A stretch of DNA of 64,000 bases. It comes from CAWHPS01 sp963831235. Lineage in GTDB: Bacteria > Fibrobacterota > OXYB2-FULL-49-7 > JAEUSG01. The first letter of the stretch is position 1; every line of letters starts with the position of its first letter. A program made the position numbers and the translations under genes. Under the pieces are notes generated by a model that had not been told where the DNA came from, made no database searches, and saw nothing but the letters and a program-made list of their open reading frames with translations. The stretch is taken from the NCBI GenBank assembly GCA_963831235.1, contig CAWHPS010000048.1, positions 4,070 to 68,069 on the forward strand, given 5' to 3'. Positions 55,045 through 63,752 of the stretch are shown piece after piece.

Positions 55045-55794
55045 GTGCCCTCCTCCTCTGATTTAAAAGCCGCAACCCAAAAAGAAATGTCATTCGGAGA
55101 TCATCTTCAGGAACTTCGATCACGCCTTGCCAAATGTGCTGTAGCTGTTATTTTAAGCACCATTACGGCTTATATTTTCTGGGAAAGAATCCTGGCACTT
55201 TTAACTGGATACCCGCTGCATCTTACTGAAAAGCCGCCGTCTCTGATTTATACCGCTCCTGCTGAAGCGTTCATGATAAGTTTCAAGATTGCAATATTCG
55301 GTGGGCTTGTTATTGCAGCGCCCATTATACTTTATCAAGTATGGTGTTTTATTTCACCTGGGCTTTATTTAAACGAGAAAAAATCCATATTCCCTGTTGT
55401 TTTCTTTTCAACATTCTTTTTCCTGTGCGGGGTATTGTTCTGCTATCTTGCAGTATTACCGCTTGCCTTTAAATTTCTATTAAGCTTCTACACTGTTAAG
55501 CTTCTTCCCATGCTGTCAATTAACACTTATATTGGTTTTATAATCAAGATGCTTGTCTCATTCGGATTGGTTTTTGAGATGCCTGTCTTTACTTTTATCC
55601 TTGTTCGAATGGGTATCATTTCACACCGCTTTCTTGTAAAACAGATACGATACGCCATTGTCATAATTTTCATTATTGCCGCGATTCTAACTCCGCCGGA
55701 TGTCCTGTCGCAGACCCTAATGGCAATCCCCATGCTTCTCCTATATACCATAAGCATTGCTGTTGCATATCTGGCAAGGAGAAAAAATGAGTGA
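55045..55794 (+). CDS. tatC: Twin-arginine translocase subunit TatC
   Basis: 249 residues from a GTG at 55045; a start at ATG 55087 (MSFGDHLQEL) is also possible, since most TatC proteins have only a few residues before that motif, and neither site has a strong ribosome signal. Six membrane helices, MSFGDHLQELRSRLAKCAVAV, the conserved loop YQVWCFISPGLYLNEKK and FGLVFEMPVF. Recognises the twin-arginine signal. Its end overlaps the next gene by 8 bases. Confidence 0.95.
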   Translation: MPSSSDLKAATQKEMSFGDHLQELRSRLAKCAVAVILSTITAYIFWERILALLTGYPLHLTEKPPSLIYTAPAEAFMISFKIAIFGGLVIAAPIILYQVWCFISPGLYLNEKKSIFPVVFFSTFFFLCGVLFCYLAVLPLAFKFLLSFYTVKLLPMLSINTYIGFIIKMLVSFGLVFEMPVFTFILVRMGIISHRFLVKQIRYAIVIIFIIAAILTPPDVLSQTLMAIPMLLLYTISIAVAYLARRKNE

Positions 55795-56563
55795 TGGCAT
55801 AGGTTTGCAGGAAATCTTACTCATAGGCATACTCGTGTTGCTTCTCTTCGGGCCAAAAGGAGTATCAGGCATCATGAGGGACCTTGGCAGATGGACAGGC
55901 AAAATGAAACGCTACAGAGATGAATTCACACGCGAACTTATGGCAATGAGCGAACCTGTTTTCACACCCGAGGAGATTAAACAAAATGAACGGAAACGCA
56001 TAAGGGAACAGTGTAAAAAAGCAATGTTAGAACTTAAACCTGATGATAGGGAAAATGAAAACAGGAATATACGAACAAGACTTGAAACCCTTCCTGAATT
56101 CATTTCAGCCAATCGGATTTTCTGCTTCATATCAAAAAAGGAAGAGGTTGACACATTAACAATCATATCCGGTCTTTTGAAATCAGGCAAGGAGGTCTTT
56201 GCTCCATACTGCATTGACAAAACCAGGGACTTAGGGGTAGCCCAAATCAGTGATTTGACATCCGACCTTGAACCGGGCATTTTCAATATTCCTGAACCTA
56301 AAAAAGATTTGCGGAAACAGGTTGACCCCCTGTCCATTGATCTTTTCATTATCCCAGGGCTTGCTTTTGATCATGAAATGACACGCCTTGGAAGGGGTGT
56401 TGGATATTTTGATCGCTTTCTTCAGGATATTAAGGGCAGGAAACCAATCTGTGGAATCTGCTTTAATTGCCAAGTTTACCCGTACATAATTCCGCGGGAG
56501 GAGCACGATATTAATCCTGACTGCATCGTTACACCCTTAACCATCATAAGGCCACGAACATGA
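55787..56563 (+). CDS. TatB/TatA-like domain fused to 5-formyltetrahydrofolate cyclo-ligase
   Basis: 258 residues from ATG 55787, which has AAGGAG 5 bases upstream and overlaps tatC. Residues 1-55 are TatA/B-like: GLQEILLIGILVLLLFGPKG (membrane helix plus FGP hinge) and amphipathic GVSGIMRDLGRWTGKMKRYRDEF. Residues ~65-250 are a 5-formyl-THF cyclo-ligase: RKRIREQCKKAM, substrate loop near EVFAPY and the signature PGLAF (190-194) with RLGRGVGYFDR (200-210). The enzyme makes 5,10-methenyl-THF from 5-formyl-THF with ATP. The frame is unbroken across the join, so the folate enzyme would be tethered at the inner membrane next to TatC. No separate tatB is in the run, so the N-terminus may serve as TatB. 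ATGA overlap with rlmB. Confidence 0.88.
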   Translation: MSDGIGLQEILLIGILVLLLFGPKGVSGIMRDLGRWTGKMKRYRDEFTRELMAMSEPVFTPEEIKQNERKRIREQCKKAMLELKPDDRENENRNIRTRLETLPEFISANRIFCFISKKEEVDTLTIISGLLKSGKEVFAPYCIDKTRDLGVAQISDLTSDLEPGIFNIPEPKKDLRKQVDPLSIDLFIIPGLAFDHEMTRLGRGVGYFDRFLQDIKGRKPICGICFNCQVYPYIIPREEHDINPDCIVTPLTIIRPRT

Positions 56564-57309
56564 ATGAAACTGAAATGATTATTGGAATAAACCCTGTAAG
56601 GGAAGCGATATTGGCAGGGCGTTCAATTGAAAAGGTAATGCTCGAACGTGATTCGGAAAATAACCGCCTGTTTGAAATACTTAAGTTATGCCGGCAAAAA
56701 AAGATTCCAATAACACTCCTCCCGCCCATTAAACTTAAGCATATTGCAGGCGATAGATCCCAGGGTGCTGCTGCAAAACTTTCCGTAAGAGAATACGTTT
56801 CAATGGAGCAGATACTTGCGGATGTGGATAAATCAAACGAAGCCCCACTTTTACTAATACCAGAGGGCATAGAAGACCCACAGAACCTCGGAGCTCTTAT
56901 GCGCACAGCGCTTTGCGCAGGTGTTCACGGCATAATCATTCCCGATTCCTGCGCAGCCGGATTAAGCTTTGGGACCGCAAAAGCCTCGGCTGGGGCGGTT
57001 GAATATGTAAAAGTACATCGGACCACCAATATGCCTGGCACACTTTCTTTTCTTAAGGAAAAGGGAATAAAACTTATCGGGTTTGAAGCGGGACAGGGTA
57101 AAAATATCTGGGACGCTGACATGAAAGGGCCAGTTGCAATAGTGCTCGGAGGCGAACATAAAGGGATAAAACCGCATATAAGGCGTCATATTGATATGAT
57201 GGTGCAGGTACCAATGAAAGGCGCCATAGGATCACTTAACGTATCGGCAACAGGGGCAGTGGTGCTTTTCGAAATAGCACGGCAACGTATGCTGCAAAAA
57301 ATTAAATAG
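56560..57309 (+). CDS. rlmB: SpoU-family rRNA 2'-O-methyltransferase (RlmB-type)
   Basis: 249 residues. N-terminal substrate-binding domain (IGINPVREAILAGRSIEKVML), linker, then SPOUT knot: LIPEGIEDPQNLGALMRTALCAGVHGII, VLGGEHKGIKPHIRRHIDMMVQVPMKGAIGSLNVSATGAVVLFE. The RlmB/TrmH subgroup methylates G2251 in 23S rRNA; the exact target is inferred. It overlaps the upstream fusion gene by 4 bases. Confidence 0.92.
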   Translation: MNETEMIIGINPVREAILAGRSIEKVMLERDSENNRLFEILKLCRQKKIPITLLPPIKLKHIAGDRSQGAAAKLSVREYVSMEQILADVDKSNEAPLLLIPEGIEDPQNLGALMRTALCAGVHGIIIPDSCAAGLSFGTAKASAGAVEYVKVHRTTNMPGTLSFLKEKGIKLIGFEAGQGKNIWDADMKGPVAIVLGGEHKGIKPHIRRHIDMMVQVPMKGAIGSLNVSATGAVVLFEIARQRMLQKIK

Positions 57310-57321
57310 CAGGGGTTTGAA

Positions 57322-58734
57322 TTGCAGTACCTTTTTAGGAAAGTTTTATTTATTGTGATTCTGGTTCTGGCGTTTTTTTACATTCACCATCATTTTAATT
57401 TTCCCTTTTTCACATCATCCAAAATAATCGGCGGAAAACATATTAATGCCGATACCCTATTGAAAGCGGACGAAATAGGAAGGCTGTTTCCGCTGATTGC
57501 AAGTAAAGTAGGGCCATCCGTTGTATTTATAAAAACAACATCGTTAAAGACCGGGACAACGCTTTTTGGTCAGGTTGTAAAATACAAGCAGGAATCACAG
57601 GGTTCGGGAATAGTCCTTTCCAGACGCGGATACATCGCAACAAACGCCCATGTGATACTTTCATCTGAAACAATAACGGTTGTTTTATCCGACCACAGGG
57701 AATTACCTGCTCGGATTATAGGAATTGATACTCTATTGGATATTGCAGTTCTTTCGATAAAGGCCCCAAACCTTATTCCAGCGCCTCTTGGAGATTCCGA
57801 TTCCCTTTCCCCTGGCCAATGGGTCCTTGCCGTAGGCAATCCAATGGGATTATCCAATTCAATTACATTCGGCATCATAAGCGCGGTTGGCCGTGAACTT
57901 TCTTTTGCTTCAGAGGATGCTCAAGATTATATCCAGACAGACGCTTCAATTAATCCAGGCAACAGTGGAGGTCCGCTTATTAATCTGGATGGTGATGTAA
58001 TCGGAATGAACTCTGCGATAATATCACCTTCAGGCGAAAATTCAGGAGTGGGCTTTGCCATTCCCGTGAAATCTCTCAGTTTTGCTGCGGAGTCCATCAT
58101 AAAATACGGAAAGGTGACAAGGGGTTGGCTTGGCATTGAAATACAGGCAATAACTCCGCTAATAGCAGAAGCACTGAAGCTCAAAACCCCGGATGGCGCG
58201 CTTGTATCCTTTGTGCAGCCGTCATCCCCTGCAAAAGCAGCCTGCATCAAGGAAGGCGATGTAATAACAGGATTCAATGGCCTTCCCATAAAGTCCATTC
58301 ATGGTTTTGTCAGAATGGTTTCTGCTGCCAGACCAGGAAAACGTGCAAAGGTTGACATCTTACGCAACGGCTCATCTCTTACAATATTTGTTACAATAGG
58401 TTTAAAGGGCACAAAGAACGTTTTTATTCAGGAAAATTTGAAAGGAAAAGATAAGGCATCAAAAAATTATAAAAGCGATAAGCTTGGAATTACTGTAGGC
58501 GAAAGAAGCGGGAATGGAGACAAGGCAGTCGTTGAAGTTAGGGAATCCTCGTGGGACCCATCAATGGCCGATGCCCCTCAACCCGGCGATACAATTCTTA
58601 AGATAAACTCCAGTGATATCCAGACAATGAAGAATTTTAAAAAAGCTGAAAAAAGCCTTCACAGCAATGATCAGGCAGTTCTTAAATTGTCCCGTCAAGG
58701 TGAAGACTTCTTTACGGTGATCACTATAAATTAA
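57322..58734 (+). CDS. HtrA/DegP-like serine protease with two PDZ domains
   Basis: 470 residues from a TTG start at 57322 with AGGGG about 7 bases upstream. N-terminal anchor (about 7-24), then trypsin-like domain with the triad His110 (TNAHV), Asp140 (TLLDIAVL) and Ser215 (NPGNSGGP). First PDZ about 265-345, second about 375-465 (degenerate: ITVGERSGNG...). An envelope protease/chaperone for misfolded exported proteins. Distal gene of the tat run, 12 bases after rlmB. Confidence 0.93.
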   Translation: MQYLFRKVLFIVILVLAFFYIHHHFNFPFFTSSKIIGGKHINADTLLKADEIGRLFPLIASKVGPSVVFIKTTSLKTGTTLFGQVVKYKQESQGSGIVLSRRGYIATNAHVILSSETITVVLSDHRELPARIIGIDTLLDIAVLSIKAPNLIPAPLGDSDSLSPGQWVLAVGNPMGLSNSITFGIISAVGRELSFASEDAQDYIQTDASINPGNSGGPLINLDGDVIGMNSAIISPSGENSGVGFAIPVKSLSFAAESIIKYGKVTRGWLGIEIQAITPLIAEALKLKTPDGALVSFVQPSSPAKAACIKEGDVITGFNGLPIKSIHGFVRMVSAARPGKRAKVDILRNGSSLTIFVTIGLKGTKNVFIQENLKGKDKASKNYKSDKLGITVGERSGNGDKAVVEVRESSWDPSMADAPQPGDTILKINSSDIQTMKNFKKAEKSLHSNDQAVLKLSRQGEDFFTVITIN

Positions 58735-58911
58735 AAAAAACGATTATTCCTCTGGCAGGCTTATATCTCCAATACTGAAAATAATCATTATTGTTCTTGT
58801 AAATAACCTCTCCGGTAAATCCAGTTATATGCGTATTTCCCTAAGCCGTCTGAATCAGCACTGCCTATTTCTCTTTAAATTCAGCAAACAGGGTCCTTGG
58901 CCTTCTTGTTG

Positions 58912-58929
58912 CTTAATTACATAATTAAG
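58912..58929. promoter_or_regulatory. Perfect 18-bp palindrome, possible operator
   Basis: CTTAATTA-CA-TAATTAAG, 51 bases before the lipoprotein start. Fully AT-rich, so it could be a weak operator or chance in AT-rich DNA. Confidence 0.3.
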
Positions 58930-58980
58930 AATTATGATGTTTCAACTATTTTTTAAACTGAAAATGAAAGGACAAAAATC

Positions 58981-59655
58981 ATGTTCAGGTACCTCACAAA
59001 TTCATTATTGAAGGCAACTCTCGTTGCGGCTTTTACATTTTTTATAATACAAATGTCCGGCTGCGCATCGTCCAGCCTCGTTGATATTTGGCATGATTCT
59101 TCTTTTAAAGCGCCTTCTCTGAGCAAAATACTGGTGATTGCAGTTCGAAAAGATGCAACTCATCGGCGAATATGGGAAGACGCTTTCAGCGATGAACTCG
59201 GTAAAAATGGCGTTTCAGCAACGCAGTCGTATCGTTTGTTCCCTGATTCTCTTCCAGATACAAATCAGGTTGTTGCGACCGTGAAAGAAAATGGTTTTGA
59301 CGGAATCCTGGTTACCTTAAGACTTCCAAAGGAAACGAATAAACTCTATATTCGGGGATATACATCCATTGAAAGTGATGTTCGTTTCAGCCCTTATTAT
59401 GGCCCTTACTATAGTCCCTATTGGGAAAGATACCGAACCTATTTTAGCGAGGTGGAGCATCCTGGATATATCGACTCCCAAACAGTGGATGTTCGTGCCA
59501 TTGATGTTACAACAACCGGGGAAAACGGTCACCTGATCTGGAGTGCAACCAGCAGAACGCCAGATCCGGGTTCCGTGACAGACGTACAACGCGGAATTGC
59601 ATGTCTTGTGGTATCTGACCTGGCTAAGCAAAGTATTGTTGCCCCAAAAAAATAG
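58981..59655 (+). CDS. DUF4136-like lipoprotein
   Basis: 224 residues. Lipoprotein signal with lipobox MSGC (Cys near 28) followed by ASSSLVDIWHDSSFKAPSLSKILVIAV, the start pattern of small DUF4136-type lipoproteins. A Tyr/Pro-rich SPYYGPYYSPYWERYRTYF patch near residues 137-160 and DVRAIDVTTTGENGHLIWSA follow. Probably on the inner face of the outer membrane (residue +2 is Ala). Function unknown. Confidence 0.75.
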   Translation: MFRYLTNSLLKATLVAAFTFFIIQMSGCASSSLVDIWHDSSFKAPSLSKILVIAVRKDATHRRIWEDAFSDELGKNGVSATQSYRLFPDSLPDTNQVVATVKENGFDGILVTLRLPKETNKLYIRGYTSIESDVRFSPYYGPYYSPYWERYRTYFSEVEHPGYIDSQTVDVRAIDVTTTGENGHLIWSATSRTPDPGSVTDVQRGIACLVVSDLAKQSIVAPKK

Positions 59656-59709
59656 GGGCAGCATACTTATGAAATAATGTTATAGTACCATTAGAAAGAT
59701 AGATAGGTA

Positions 59710-61581
59710 TTATACCGGTGTATTGGTTTGTGGCACGAAGCTTTCAATTCCATTCACGATTCTCATGTGCCATTGGACAGCGCACTTCATGTAGCTGAAG
59801 ATAATCCTCAATCGTTCCAGGCCGCGGGTATCATTCTCATCAAGTATTAATTTCTTTAAATCAGGATTATCAAAAAAATTACTTATGGCCGGAGTACTTT
59901 GCAGCAAACAAATCAATTCATGCTTTTGCGCCATGATTCTTGATAATTCCTCCTTACTTAAAGGCCGGATAATTCGCAGGAAGGTTCCAAGCAATCCTTT
60001 TATCAACCGGATACTGTTTTTAATAAACGCATGCCTTGTTGCTCTCTCCGCAAAAGCCCATAGGAAAAGAATAGGGGTATATTTCAAAGGCAGATGATAA
60101 TTGTAATAGCCTGCCTTGCAGGTATCCGGATCAATCGAAAACAGAAAATCCCTGAATAGTCTTGAATTCTTCTGGTTTTCATTGATCCCCATGACATACC
60201 GGAAAAACGGAAAGGCGAAATAGGGAGAGATGGTCCAGAAATAAAACCTGTTGCGGTCCTCAGCTTCACCGGCAAACCGCAAATCAAATTCATGTCTGAA
60301 CCGCAAATATTTGCGATAAACATTTTTTTCCGGAAGTTCCCTTAAGTGATTCAGAAGATGCCTTTCAATTTTCTTACGGGTTATCTTGAGTATTTGCCCG
60401 ACCTTTTCAGTGGAATATTTGTAGGAATCGTTGGCATTTAGAAGATAGCGGAAAAGGGCCTTCAATGAAGGAAGTCCTCCTGTGAGATGGCTTTGACGGG
60501 TAATCTCACCGCCGTAAATGCCCGTAAAATAAACAACATCTCCGTTGAATTTATTTCGCATATCCTGGAGGTTTTGATACAATTGCGAAAGATCTGGATG
60601 GCAATCAAGGCCGTCTTTGAGGAAAACAATATCCTCAAAGCTGAATTCAAAGTTTTCCCCACCCTGAGGAATTCCGTAAACCTCTATGCCAAGGTCAGAA
60701 GCAACACGGCGTGCAGATTGTTCCTCCTCGCTCTTTGCGGTAACAGCCACAGGGGTAACCCCCAGTTTCTTGATTCCGGCAAGTGTGCCGCGCGAATCAA
60801 GTCCGCCGCTTAAAGATACGATAACATTGCTTTTGTCAACCCAATTCATCCTATTAGACAAGGTTTCAATGAAGACCTCATGCATCTTCGCAACAATCTT
60901 TTTACGGCGCTCAGGCTTTCTATGCTTTTCCAGGTTCAAGGGAAAGTAGGATTCTTTGATTGCGTTGCCGGAAGACAAATCAAATGTCAAGCACGTTGCC
61001 GGAGGAAAAAAACCCACGGTCTCGACAAGTGTGTGCTTTCCAAAGGGGAACCCGTAAAGAAGATATTCCAGAATAGCTTTTTTACTGAACATAACTTCCG
61101 GCAGGAAAGGCAGTATGAATTTCAATTCCCGAGAGAATATCAATAGCCCATTCTCCTCATGGTAGTATAATGGAAGTCTTCCCATGACATCATTGGCCAT
61201 TGTAAGACGACTGTTGATTTTATCAAAAAGTGTGAAAATAAATTCCCCATCCGCAGCAAGAAGAAATCGCTTCAATTCATTGCATGCTGCCTCTTTCCGC
61301 ATGAGTTGCTCTTGCGCCACATACCGGAGCTCTTTTTCCAATTGAGCCTTTTCCAGATTGTATATCCTGCCTTCCAGAACCAGAATAAAATCATCATGGT
61401 TGATTATCTGGAATGGATATTCCTTGTACCCGGTAAATCCGATATTCACCCATTCTTCTTCCAGAACCAGGCGAGATTGATAAAAAGAGAAATGAAGCAT
61501 TGCCCTTCTGAGTTGCGCACAAAAATCGGAAGAAACGGGTTTACCTCCTCGTTTCTGAAAGACAGCGTTAATTCCTGGCAT
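59710..61581 (-). CDS. Asparagine-synthetase-like protein lacking the glutaminase Cys
   Basis: 623 residues with the class-B layout. N-terminal Ntn-like domain begins MPGINAVFQKRGGKP, whereas glutamine-using enzymes begin M-C-G, so the nucleophile Cys2 is missing. VNSRLTMANDVMGRLPLYYHE fits the glutaminase-like fold. Synthetase domain: P-loop VIVSLSGGLDSRGTLAG and a Ser/Asp pair typical of AMP-forming amidotransferases. Without Cys2 it would use ammonia or another amine, as in several enzymes that modify peptides or surface sugars rather than free aspartate. Divergent from the propeller gene; no partner is next to it. Confidence 0.85.
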   Translation of the reverse strand: MPGINAVFQKRGGKPVSSDFCAQLRRAMLHFSFYQSRLVLEEEWVNIGFTGYKEYPFQIINHDDFILVLEGRIYNLEKAQLEKELRYVAQEQLMRKEAACNELKRFLLAADGEFIFTLFDKINSRLTMANDVMGRLPLYYHEENGLLIFSRELKFILPFLPEVMFSKKAILEYLLYGFPFGKHTLVETVGFFPPATCLTFDLSSGNAIKESYFPLNLEKHRKPERRKKIVAKMHEVFIETLSNRMNWVDKSNVIVSLSGGLDSRGTLAGIKKLGVTPVAVTAKSEEEQSARRVASDLGIEVYGIPQGGENFEFSFEDIVFLKDGLDCHPDLSQLYQNLQDMRNKFNGDVVYFTGIYGGEITRQSHLTGGLPSLKALFRYLLNANDSYKYSTEKVGQILKITRKKIERHLLNHLRELPEKNVYRKYLRFRHEFDLRFAGEAEDRNRFYFWTISPYFAFPFFRYVMGINENQKNSRLFRDFLFSIDPDTCKAGYYNYHLPLKYTPILFLWAFAERATRHAFIKNSIRLIKGLLGTFLRIIRPLSKEELSRIMAQKHELICLLQSTPAISNFFDNPDLKKLILDENDTRGLERLRIIFSYMKCAVQWHMRIVNGIESFVPQTNTPV

Positions 61582-61856
61582 AATTGTCCTACCGCATTAC
61601 GGCGTTTTTTGGGGTTCCATACAAATAATATAAGCAATCGCCATGCCCGCGGATTATTTACGGAAAACCGCATTCCCATCACAATATTATTCGCGAATGT
61701 AAAATAGATTTCTCAAATACGCAAGCATAATCAGGTTACCCGAGCCATGTTCCAGCTATGTTACGGCTATTTTGAACATTTATGATTGCGGCTTGAGGTT
61801 TGCTTAACAATACAGCTTGTAGCGTTAATGGATAATTAAAACCATGGGGAGATTTA

Positions 61857-63088
61857 ATGAGAAGCACATATTCTTTTTTTCTTGCGATTGTATTTAGTGC
61901 AACTGCGGCTTTCTGTATTTCAGGTGATTGGGAGCGCGTTAATGGTCTTGATGACAAATATATCAGCGTCTTATGTGCAAATGGAAGCATTCTTTATGCC
62001 GGGACCCGCGATAGTGGGGTCTTTAAGTCTGATGTCGATGGAATCGGTTGGTTTGCCGTTAATATTGGGCTCACAAGCTTGAAAGTTCAAGCACTGGCGG
62101 CAAGCGGGAGTAACCTCTTTGCCGGTACGGCAGATGGTGGTGTTTTTCGTACAGAGGACAGTGGTATCAGCTGGGAGGCCATGAATACCGGGATATCAAC
62201 CTTGAATATTCAAGCGCTTGCAACAAACGACACTTTTCTTTTTGCAGGGACAAATGGCGGTGGGGTATGCCGTTCTTCCGATAGCGGCATGCATTGGTTT
62301 GAAGTTAATTTTGGGCTTGTTTTCAATAATATTTATTCCATAGGCATCAATCAGTCCTATGTATTTGTCGGAACCTGGGGCGGCAGCGCTTTTCGTTCAG
62401 CTGATAATGGCCTGAACTGGTTTCTGGTCACAAATGGCCTCCTGGATTCGAGGGACAATATCATCCCTAATTGTTTTACAATGAGTGATACTTTCATATT
62501 CACGGGTACCGGCGGATGCGGGTTTTTCGCGCAAAGGATAGTGCAAGGGTGTGGTTCCCGAAGAATGATGGATTACCTGACTCAGCATGGGTCAGCGCCC
62601 TTGCACAGAGCGGGGCTTATCTTTTTGCAGCAACACAAGCTGGCGTCTTTTGCTCGGTTGACAATGGCGACAAATGGTCAGAATTTAGCAGTGGATTAAC
62701 AGACACTATTGTGAATTCTTTTGCAATAATCGGGACAAACATATTTGCAGGCACGCGAAATGGCGTGTGGAGGCATCCAATGGGGCCTGGTACGGAAAGT
62801 GAAAGAGTCCGGAAAAGACTTTTAAATTCAGTTACGCTTGATCAAAACTTCCCAAACCCGTTTAATTCAACAACAATCTTAAGGTATAATGTTCCTGTGA
62901 ACAATTTTGTTTCGTTGAAAGTTTATGATACAAACGGAAAAGAGGTTGCAATCCTGGCAAATGAAATTAAATCTCCGAGCATGGGTTCCGCGCTCTTTGA
63001 TGCTTCGTCACTCGCAAATGGACTTTACTTTTGCAGACTGCGCGCAGGTGGTTTTGATAAGACAAAAGTAATGCTGTTAATTAGATAA
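61857..63088 (+). pseudogene. Secreted beta-propeller (YCF48-like) with sorting domain, frameshifted
   Basis: Signal peptide (MRSTYSFFLAIVFSATAAF) after GGGGAG. At least six repeated units of the form LFAGT-x-GGVFRT-x-D-x-G-x-x-W make a beta-propeller. Frame one is open to 62699, frame two from about 62516 to 63088. Joining near 62521 by adding one base in GCGGGTTTTT gives GGCGVFRAKDSARVWF and restores the repeat rhythm. The final ~85 residues are a sorting domain (NFPNPFNSTTILRYN, LANGLYFCRLRAGG). A surface recognition or scaffold protein, probably. About 410 residues if restored. Confidence 0.75.
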
Positions 63089-63377
63089 AGATTAGGTATG
63101 AAGATTTCTATAATTGGATTCTTATTCTATCGTAGGTTATTGCTAATATAAATAAAAATCTATTTACCGCGTTTTTCGTAGAATCCTGCCAAAAGTTTAT
63201 TCTTTTTACCCATTGTTGTTCAAAAGCATCATTGTTGAGGCAACTCGTACCATAAACATGGTGCAAAATGTTCCAAAATGGGGTTGAAAATATTTATACT
63301 TCATAATAACCCCATGCCAGGTATGGTTCAGGAATAAAGAATTTTCTAAGGCATAAAAACTGCTTAATAACAAGGTA

Positions 63378-63752
63378 GTGGATTTGGAACAATTTCTTGA
63401 TCGATATACCATAGAAGCAAAGATTGGTCATGGTTCTGTCTCAACCGTACACCGGGCGCTTGATACAAAATTGAACCGGAAGGTCGCCATAAAAATACTC
63501 CATCCTCACCTTGTGTTGGAAGGCAACTGGATAAAACGTTTTGAGGAAGAGGCTAAAACATTGGCTATGATTTCACATCCCAATGTAACACATATTTATG
63601 ATTTCGGGCTTTCCGATGAGAACTATTTCATTGTTCTTGAACTTATAGATGGTATTGATTTCAATAAACTACTCAAAGAGCATGAGACAATACCCTGGGA
63701 GGCTGCTTTAATCCTCTTTTATCAGATAGCGTCAGGACTCAGGGCAATCGCA
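63378..63752 (+). pseudogene. Serine/threonine protein kinase, interrupted
   Basis: GTG at 63378 or TTG at 63384 (AAGG 8 bases before the latter). About 125 residues of a Hanks-type kinase N-lobe: YTIEAKIGHGSVSTVHRALD (glycine loop), RKVAIKIL (ATP lysine), HPNVTHIYDFGL and FIVLELIDGIDFNKLL. The C-lobe should go on after FYQIASGL with a helix and HRD; instead, after codon 63752, the sequence turns into unrelated DNA and stops at 63797. Catalytic residues are lost, so the product is dead. Confidence 0.75.
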
